From NCBI GenBank assembly GCA_031769625.1, contig JAUIMM010000601.1:1492001-1556000 (forward strand): a stretch of 64,000 nt of DNA, read 5' to 3'. The number at the start of each line of letters is the position of its first letter. The first letter of the stretch is position 1. A program made the translations under genes and the position numbers. Positions 56,885-64,000 of this stretch are shown one piece after another. Below the pieces are notes generated by a model. It worked only from the letters and a program-made list of their open reading frames with translations, was not told the origin of the DNA and did no database searches. Origin of the DNA: Taudactylus pleione. Taxonomy: Eukaryota; Chordata; Amphibia; Anura; Myobatrachidae.

Positions 56885-57125
56885 TGTACTGACACACTGA
56901 AGGGATGGTGAGAAAACACAGAGACTGTATACATGGAGAGGAAACAGTAATACAAGGCCATATAGGGATTATTGATTTCACCCAGCCCAAGTAGCACTGA
57001 TACAATGATTAGTGCTATCTAACACAATATAATGTGTTAATTGCTGTGTAAATACAGTTGTATTCCTCAATTGCCTGACTGCACTTTTCACAATCAGGCA
57101 GTGTCCCCTAGTGGATGAAGGAGAA

Positions 57126-57711
57126 ATATTGGTTATCCTTTTTTACCCCTGATGCATCACTCAATGGTATCTCCTTCTCTAGAGTCCAGATGTAGAATGC
57201 ATTATAGATCATGGATATAATATAGCCTCTTTCCTCTCTCATTCATAACACAGAATTTGTACCATGGCTCAAACCACAAGCCTTAAAGGTGTGGTCACAT
57301 GGTAGTCTCCTGTGTATTGGCCAGCTGGTGGATAAAGAGAGGATAATTCTTTCTTGGATGTCCAAGACAAGTTATTGCTTCTGCTTCACAACCCTTGGTC
57401 TTATCTGCAAATGAGACACTTTGGGGGAGATTAGCTTCTAACTGTAACTTTTAAGGCTGTGTTTGAAAAATGACAGGAGCTTATTGGTTAGTATTCCATC
57501 TCCCTCCACTTTATCTCACTCCAAGCTTTATGAAATCTCCCCCTTAATACTAAGTGCCAGTAGACAAACATTTCTGCACAGTTCTGACACCATTTGAGAT
57601 ATTATACATGACAGAGTGCTCTCCAAAACATACTGTACAATCTGTACCTGATTCTGGGTTGCACATAATGTGGTTTCAATTTCAAAAGCCTGTAGCAAAC
57701 GCAATGTAAAT
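57126..57711. other. Flank of DIRS, weak foldback
   Basis: Non-coding. A MITE-like pair lies at about 57,420-57,546 (TTGGGGGAGAT / ATCTCCCCCTT-type ends). No gene. Confidence 0.4.
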
Positions 57712-58920
57712 GTAATGGTACAGCATATTCAGTGTTGTATGCCTCTATGCAATTGCAACACTACAATCCTCCATCCGTGAGAGATTCCATCATTACTATC
57801 TTCAACACTTAAATTTACCCATGTTTTGTGCAGGAGATGCAACTAAATTTGTCATTCACATTGCATACACATGACTCAGAATAGGTAGCTACTCTTGTTA
57901 CACACCAATGAGACAGCCATTGCTTGGAAGTTCAAAAATATCTGCAGTATGCTCAAAATTACTAGATGTGGATGTGTTCCGACTTGTGAGTGACTCATAA
58001 TCAGGCCCACTGTCTACATAATATATTAATTGCTTCTGGAAATAAATGTAATTCACACTACCACGTTAAGTACAGAAGAAGCATGGAACTCAGAACTATG
58101 TAGACCCCCAGATCAGGGGTATTTTAAGAGAGGACGGGGCCCGTGTGCAGACTCAGTGCTGGTCCCTTCCTCTCTCTAGTGGTGCCTTGGTGGCCAGTGG
58201 GTGCAGTAGATTATGGCTATGTGCCAGAATCTACATCACATGTGTGGGTCTCTGGGAATTGGTTACTGCGCCTTTTTTCCGGCAACAGCAGTACTAGACA
58301 CTGGGAAAATGGGCCCCACCATGTTCCCAGTGATTTTTTCTGCTCTGCAGTGCCAACTAGGCACTGCAGAGCAGCAGACTGGAGAAAATGGATCGGTAAG
58401 TATAGAGACTAAATGGGTGCAGGGTGTACAGTGTGGGCCTCTCTGGACCCAGGTGCACCACACAACTTGTAACTATTACAGATATGCCCCTGCCCTAGAT
58501 GATACAGTATCTCCTGGACCAATGTTATTCAATTAACCCATGCTTGCTCCCTTAGTATCTCTGAGTCCAAATTTAGATGTTACAGGACCCATATTCTACC
58601 ATATTACATAAAGGCTATCAAAACATTTGTGCATCCTGTTGCATATGTAATGTAACTATATTAAATAGATCAAAGGAGATTTTGAGGACAGATATGTCAA
58701 CCTACCCTGGTCCAGTTTTTGTCACATGGTAATTTTCCAATTTCCACCTATTAAGAAATGTTGATATGGTCATAGTGTTGACATTGACCATGTTGAAATT
58801 CATCATGTAGACATGACAGCATCTGGGTCCTGACAGTCCTATGACTGTAACTTCTGGGTCAAAGCTTTGCTCCTCAAGTATTTCAGAACATATTGTTTGG
58901 CTATACCTCCACAACATAAC
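57712..58920. repeat. Duplicated flank B (second copy)
   Basis: Matches 51,652-52,861. The 134-codon and shorter frames within are not conserved as proteins between the two copies. Confidence 0.88.
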
Positions 58921-59180
58921 CCCATCCCTTTAAGGTTTAAACCTTACCATGTACAATGAAGAAAAACTCAAAAAAGGGATTGAATAATAAGTGGTTACTC
59001 TTATAAATCAAGTAGTCAGTTCCCGAACAATCTTTGTTGTGGATTATAGAGGGGAAAAAATCCACGGTAAACCCAAGGTCCCCTTGCTCATATCCTTGTT
59101 GCAAATTAATGTACAGGGTCTTTGATGATTGTTGCTACAGTTGCACGGGTTGTCTTTAGGGCAGGAGGGGGAAGGGTGTC
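58921..59180. other. No gene seen
   Basis: Unique-looking sequence between flank B and the hAT element. Confidence 0.45.
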
Positions 59181-59188
59181 AGGGTGTC

Positions 59189-60117
59189 CAGGGCCAGATA
59201 AAGGTCTGTGGGGGCCCCTGGGCATTAAACTTGTGGGGGACCATATATACCATCATCCCCTGTAGTAATGCCCCTTATGCAGTACCCCCAGTAGTGGTCC
59301 CCATATGCAATGCCCCCAGTAGTGCCACTTATATAGTGCCCCCAGACCCCCCTATGCAGTGCCCCTTATATAATGCCCCAGTAGTGGTCCCCCTATACAG
59401 TGCCCCAAGTCCCAATAGTTGTCCCCCTATGCAGTGCCCCTTATATAACTCCCCAGTAGTGGTCCCCCTATACAGTGCCCTCAGTAGTGCCCCCAGATCC
59501 AGTAGTGACCCCCATGCAGTGTCCCTTATATAGTGCCCCCAGGAGTCCCCCCTTATGCATTGCCCACAGAAGAAGTTCCCCCCTATATGCTGCCCCCAGT
59601 AGTAGCCCACCCCTATTCAGTGCCGCCAATAGTTGTCCTATGCATTGCCCCATGATGTGGCTCCCCATATGCAGTGCCCCTTACACACACAAAAAAAACC
59701 CCACAACTTACCTGAAACCCTGCTCCTGATGTGACCATCGCTGCCCACTCTGGCTCCTCTTCTCCTGCAATATGGGAGAGACGTCAGCATCATGACATCA
59801 CTCCCATCATCATCCATGGGGGAGCCGGAAGATGGAGCTCATAAGTGAGCTCCAGCCGGCACCCTACCATTGAAGCAGCAGCCAATGAGAGTCTGTGTGA
59901 CTCTCATTTCCTGCTGTAACATACACACAGCTGCCGGCGGCGGCTGTGTGTTTGTCCCTATGTAGTGTGGTCGCGCTCACTGCGCAGTGTACACTACACC
60001 AGCATTGGGGACAATAGTGGCCGGTGAAGCCACAGGCTGCACCGCTGCTAGTGGGGGCCCCTCTGTGCATGGGGGCCCAGGGAAGACCTCCCCTGTCCCC
60101 CCCTTAATCCAGCCCTG
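59189..60117. mobile_element. hAT-type non-autonomous element
   Basis: Ends CAGGGCCAGATAAAGGTCTG and CCCCCTTAATCCAGCCCTG, flanked by AGGGTGTC (59,181-59,188) and AGGGTATC (60,118-60,125), 7 of 8 matching. The middle (59,260-59,690) is a short tandem repeat with AGTGCCCCTTATATA and AGTAGTGGTCCCC units. Overlying frames such as 59,129-59,533 are repeat artefacts. Confidence 0.85.
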
Positions 60118-60125
60118 AGGGTATC

Positions 60126-60829
60126 AGCCAAAGGACCCCAGACTGTGCTATCCGCAAAATAGATTGAGCAGCGGTGTGCTTGTGGGAAGCCACGCACCAC
60201 TAGATCTTAAAATAAGGACAAGCAGCTGTCTGAGGAGGGAGTCATTCCGGTTCAGGTCATTAAACCCTTGTCTGGACACTCCCTCCACACTCGGGGAACT
60301 CACCTTGTCTTCTCCACTGTGTTCGCTGTCCTCGTTCCACCTGTGGATGCCTGCTCTGCTCCGTAGTCTCTGCTACTTGCTTGTCATTCTGTTTTTTGCT
60401 GTATGTTGCGCTTCCTCTGTAATCCTAGGTCACGTGACCGGGTGAACAGTTGGTTGCGGATGATACAGTCCAATGCCATTAACGGCTGTTTGTATAATCA
60501 ATGTGGGGGATGTCTCCAATGTTTTTCTGCCCTCATAGGGCCTTCCTTCCTCTGGAAGATGATGTGTTAGTGCAGTAAAGGCAGAGAGGAGGGTAAGACA
60601 CCTTCTTAGTCCCGCCTCTCCAATAATTGGATTTTCCTTCTTATTCTTGGATAGATTGCAGCTTTGTCATCTGTCAATCAGCTGTTTCCACTGTTTCAAT
60701 TTTTCACTGGTCAAAGTGACAAATAATATGCTCATACGCTTGACATATCCACCTATATTCCAAATATTAATGTTACAAATATACACATATATAATATACA
60801 AATCCACATGACCATATTTGCCTTTAATC
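60126..60829. other. No gene seen
   Basis: Mixed sequence; a 93-codon frame at 60,164-60,445 has no recognisable domain. Confidence 0.4.
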
Positions 60830-61268
60830 TTATACCCCTTTTCCACCAGAATTCCGGGTCTGACATGGAGTTGGAACAGGGTTCCTATCCGGATCAGACC
60901 CGGAATTTAGCCACCGCCGACTCGGGATATTCCCGAGTCGGAGCCGCTCACACCGCAGTTGGGTCTGCAAAGACCCAGCTTTTCCCGCATGAAAGTGGAC
61001 ACTTGGAGATGACATCATCTCCAAGCGCCACTGAAGCCAGACTAATCGGCCAGCTTGCGGCGCACTGCAGGTCATCAAGACCAGGAGTGTGCCTTACACA
61101 CAGCAGGGTTTCACGGCCTATGCCCATGTTAAACCCTGCTATTTACCTGGGTTGGATTGCCAGGTCACTCGACCCGGTGATCCATCCCTCACCCCTTTTA
61201 CACCAAGGAGCTGCCCAGGTTAACCCTGCAATAACCCGGGTTTTAGCTCCGGTGTAAAAGAGGTATAA
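60830..61268. mobile_element. Second multi-hairpin element (TATACCCCTT termini)
   Basis: TTATACCCCTTTTCCACC and GGTGTAAAAGAGGTATAA are inverted ends. Inside are several separate hairpins: GACTCGGGATATTCCCGAGTC, TGGGTCTGCAAAGACCCA, CTTGGAGATGACATCATCTC plus CAAG, and GGGTCTGA / TCAGACCC. About 440 bp, GC-richer than its surroundings. The target duplication could not be read. Confidence 0.75.
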
Positions 61269-61504
61269 TTGTGTTACATAGACTTACAACTGAATATGTA
61301 CATAATATACATACATATACATGTACATGCACCCTTGTGCATACATATACATACAAGTATATGCGTGTACATAGAGAAACAGTTGTGGATTATAATGGAT
61401 TGATCCCCGATATCAACTTTAATGAGTCCAACAACTTAATGGTCTGATGGTATGAATGGCATGTGGTTATGTGTAATGGTTTGAGTAAGTGGATACAGTT
61501 TTAG

Positions 61505-61708
61505 ACCCCCATTTACTAACGAGTTTTATAACCAAAACAAGTGATGCATTTCACTGAGTATGATAAATGGTGCTCCAGCCAATCAGCTCCCAACTGTCAT
61601 TGTTCTAACATTTGACAGTTGGGATCTGATTGGCTGGAGCACCATTCATCATACACAGTGAAATGTATCATTCGTTTTGGTGATAAAACTCGTTAGTAAA
61701 TGAGGCCC
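61505..61708. mobile_element. Foldback MITE (ATTTACTAACGAG type)
   Basis: Arms ATTTACTAACGAGTTTTAT / ATAAAACTCGTTAGTAAAT and GGTGCTCCAGCCAATCAG / CTGATTGGCTGGAGCACC. About 204 bp, nearly entirely self-complementary. Confidence 0.85.
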
Positions 61709-62029
61709 ATTGTATGTTAATGAAGCAGAAATTGGTAAATTCAAGTATTACAGGCCAGTGGGATGGATTCTATTCTCAACTGTCCCGATGTTGCTCTGTG
61801 ATCAAGTGAACATTGAAAAAACCGAACAAATTCTAACAATTTACTTGGTTATAAAATTTGTTTGGAATAATTAATTAATGATTATCAAGCTACTGCTCAC
61901 TTAATCACTTAAATTGCAGCTCACTTAATCATTGCAAAAAATGGACCTCACTTTGTTATCAAGATTTAATCCTTTTGGTGTCAATGTTTCCATGTTAACC
62001 ATAAATCTCAGTTCCTCCTTGTTAATAAG

Positions 62030-62340
62030 GTTTATGTAGTTTCCTCCTGCTTAAAATGTGCTGATATTGGGTGATCATCTGAAACTTTCCTAATGTTCCG
62101 TATATGTTCATCAATCCTTATTGTTCTTACAATATATTGTTTAATGCAGAGGCACTTCAGGATATAAATGATGCCCTTGCTGTGACATGTTATCGTTTCT
62201 TTTATACATAATTCTGTGTTATTTGATGGTACAGATGTATACGCAGGTCTGTGAGGTCTTCCGGATGTGAGATAGCTGTAGTGGGCATCTCTAATGCTGG
62301 CTTTGAGATTGCAGACATTAGTATAATTTTGCAGTAGAAC
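62030..62340 (-). pseudogene. Penelope-like GIY-YIG fragment 4
   Basis: Minus frame ending at 62,032. From about residue 85: CHSKGIIYILKCLCIKQYIV with GIIY and a degraded YIG (YIV), then IDEHIRNIRK and HPISAHF, the layout of PLE endonuclease ends. The upstream part of the frame (62,390-62,529) is hairpin element E and not part of the protein. Confidence 0.75.
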
Positions 62341-62389
62341 AGCGTACTTAATCGCAGCTGTGATCACAATAGTGATCCATAGTGAATCA

Positions 62390-62939
62390 GGGCCTGATTC
62401 AGACCCACTCGCGAGCGGCTGTCCGCTCGCAAGTGGGTCGATGGTGTGCACTGCACATGCGCACGACGGAGGGAGCTCCGTCGTGCGCATGCGCGAGACG
62501 CGACGAGCGAAGGACTTTCCTTCGCTCATTGTGTCTGATCAAAGGGGGCGTGCTGTCAATGTTGATTGACAGCACGCCCCCTTTGGTGGGTGTGCCGGGG
62601 GCGTGCCTGCCAGATGGAGGCATTCCCAAGGGAACGCCTACCGTCAGAAGCCGGCCCCACTGACATCACTAGTGATGTCAGTGGGAGTGATTTTGGCTCT
62701 GATAGAGCCAAAATCACTCCTGGCCTTGCGGATGAGTTTCTCAACCGCAGGCTTCTGCTCGCACTGGCGATGGTCGCGATGGTCAAGACCATCGCGACCA
62801 TCATCCTGCACGCTCGTATAGGCTGTGGGTGGTGACCCACAGCTATACGAGCATCCAGGAGGACGCTCCATATTTATGGAGGTGGGCCCTGATTCAGAGC
62901 GAGCGCTCTGGTCAGAGCATCCGGCTCTGAATCATGGCC
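62390..62939 (+). mobile_element. Hairpin-chain element, copy E (550 bp, reference copy)
   Basis: Most complete copy. Hairpin arms: H1 62,403-62,417/62,424-62,438; H2 62,453-62,470/62,477-62,494; H3 62,497-62,514/62,518-62,535; H4 62,541-62,560/62,565-62,584; H5 62,618-62,627/62,630-62,639; H6 perfect 30-bp palindrome 62,656-62,685; H7 62,686-62,700/62,704-62,718; H8 62,728-62,736/62,740-62,748; H9 62,769-62,784/62,787-62,802; H10 62,812-62,830/about 62,835-62,852; H11 62,885-62,900/62,924-62,939. Ends GGGCCTGATTCAG and CTGAATCATGGCC. Very CpG-rich for this window. Frames across it are palindrome artefacts. Confidence 0.93.
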
Positions 62940-63230
62940 TCAGTTCCATAACCCAAGTCCTCAAAATTCTGGTAGTATGACCCATAGAGCTCAGGTTAAA
63001 ACTGCAGGTGAGCAGATAAATTACATCCTTGTAGTCAAATTGTGGAAACTCTTTACAGTATATACAGTATCTAATAATTGGTACTTAAAGTAATTGATGT
63101 TTTCTCTCATATATGTAAACATATAACACACCTTGTTTTCACATTTATTAAACCCAGCGGGGCTGACAGGAAGAAAGTTTTTATTAATAGCTATTATATT
63201 ATTAAGAAACAATGCCATTGTTTTCACAGT
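62940..63230 (-). pseudogene. Penelope-like GIY-YIG fragment 5
   Basis: Minus strand shows GFNKCENKVCYM (the cysteine motif before the endonuclease), then after a shift DVIYLLTCS and GHTTRILRTWV, a VIY...(Y)xG..TR-type GIY-YIG core, ending where copy E begins. A different lineage from fragment 4. Confidence 0.7.
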
Positions 63231-63690
63231 TGAGTGATTATCAGTGGTCTACACATGCGTCTGAGTCGCACCATCATGTTTCAACTTTCACTACCGTCAG
63301 CTGTCGCAGCTAGTATTTGTCTGCAATGTGTTTGATATTCAGGGAGCATTTGGAAGAGTTAACGTGTAGTGGCAGCTCAAATGCAGGCATGTCACAACCA
63401 TTTTTGAAGCATGTCTCAGCCTGGGGCTGTCCCATAGGCAGTAAAAATGGCTCCGGCATCTCAATTCCAGTGGCCATTGTGCACGATCATAGGCTTACAC
63501 AGGAGGCTGATCATTGACCAATCTGCGACCGATGCTTGGTCTTTGCATGCAGCCGCTTGGATTTGCCTAGTTGCTGGAGGGCGACTCAATTCAAATCCCT
63601 GTGAATGCAACATTGTCATATTTTTGCACAGCCACTGTGTACAAATTAGCAGGGACAGCATTAACATCCATCTCTGAATCAGGCCCTAAG
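63231..63690. mobile_element. Possible Harbinger-like MITE, right end only
   Basis: Ends in CTCTGAATCAGGCCC followed by TAA. TGCA-rich body similar in style to 12,691-13,214. No matching left end found; the small frames inside have no domain. Confidence 0.35.
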
Positions 63691-64000
63691 ATAACGAAAC
63701 ACTACTGTCATTTTTAGATCAAATTTATTGCTAAGTAATGAGTGTGTTTTGGAGAAGAAGGTCCAGCAAGATGTTATCTTGTCTAAGGATTCTATATTTC
63801 TGAATAATTATTATCTGATTTTTTTCCTGAACATGGAAACTAAATACCTATATAATACAGAATCCCTTTACCATCTGCAATGTTTTACAAATGAAAAGTA
63901 AGTTTGTGTGTTTTTTGCTTTTATCTGGAAACATAGAATGGTGTATTTGTTTAATAGAGATGGTGTGTGCTTGTTTACTAGAGATGGTGTGTGTGTTTCT
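63691..64000. other. No gene seen
   Basis: AT-rich sequence to the window edge, with a duplicated GAGATGGTGTGTG word in the last 50 bases. Confidence 0.45.

Larger units (their letters stand above)
50112..57125 (-). mobile_element. DIRS1-type retrotransposon with internal duplication
   Basis: Minus strand order: 5' terminal repeat (to 57,125), Gag (56,884-55,660), reverse transcriptase (55,400-54,540), RNase H (54,530-53,870), tyrosine recombinase (53,920-52,862, and partly again 51,655-51,009), 3' terminal repeat (50,513-50,112). TCCTTCATCCACTAGGGGAC occurs inverted near both ends (50,473 plus strand; reverse complement at 57,103), as expected for DIRS inverted terminal repeats. Copy D is inserted at the recombinase/terminal-repeat junction. 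All genes are broken. Confidence 0.85.

Noticed and set aside
59129..59533. 134-codon frame
   Set aside because: It runs from flank into the tandem repeat of a hAT-type element; only repeat-derived Pro/Val/Ala periodicity is present.
60808..61257. 149-codon frame
   Set aside because: It covers the whole multi-hairpin element at 60,830-61,268; openness follows from the GC-rich palindromes.
62390..62939. CRISPR-like or tandem-repeat interpretation of the hairpin series
   Set aside because: The hairpins all differ in sequence and spacing, there are no direct repeats, and the context is vertebrate transposon DNA.
1..64000. tRNA genes, rRNA operons, CpG-island promoters of host genes
   Set aside because: None could be identified by eye; the only CpG-dense stretches are the hairpin-chain elements and the Ngaro leader.

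Overview
Vertebrate repeat-rich DNA, most likely from an anuran amphibian with a large genome (inference from the repeat mix: DIRS1-type and Ngaro-type tyrosine-recombinase retrotransposons, several Penelope-like elements (PLEs), hAT and Harbinger-like non-autonomous transposons, a Tc1 copy, an L2/CR1-like LINE, an endogenous retrovirus, and long (TA)n tracts). I found no convincing intact host protein-coding gene. Nearly every long reading frame belongs to a mobile element or is an artefact of a tandem repeat.

Layout. 1-12,690: a 33-bp minisatellite split by a 7.66-kb endogenous retrovirus (2,866-10,529; two 577-bp LTRs) that itself carries a LINE fragment. 12,690-20,300: a MITE, then a PLE on the minus strand (13,889-18,870) with pseudo-LTRs at both ends, a 5S-rRNA-derived block in its 3' region and hammerhead-like motifs, followed directly by a truncated inverted copy. 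21,024-26,983: a hAT-type non-autonomous element with a 31-bp-type minisatellite, into which an internally deleted Ngaro element inserted. 28,494-31,530: a second PLE, again with a 5S-derived block at the same place. 31,638-33,134: a hAT-like element bordered by (TA)n. 33,263-35,620: PLE terminal repeats in inverted pair and a third PLE fragment, interrupted by a hairpin-chain element. 35,785-37,140: Tc1 copy. 37,600-38,818 and 40,131-45,040: more hAT-type elements, nested to base resolution. 46,850-47,938: foldback MITEs. 49,397-58,920: DIRS1-type elements with a tandem duplication and two hairpin-chain insertions. 59,189-64,000: hAT element, a second multi-hairpin element, MITE, PLE fragments and a further hairpin-chain copy.

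The two strongest candidates for something undescribed are (1) a ~550-bp transposon family, present five times here, that is built almost entirely of about eleven consecutive different hairpins and is flanked by 3-bp target duplications, with two insertions supported by empty-site paralogues; and (2) a 5S-rRNA-derived segment held at the same position, about 340 bp after the stop codon, in the 3' region of two diverged PLEs that also carry hammerhead-like motifs with a compensated U3/A8 core. All identity judgements were made by eye; no searches or folding programs were run.
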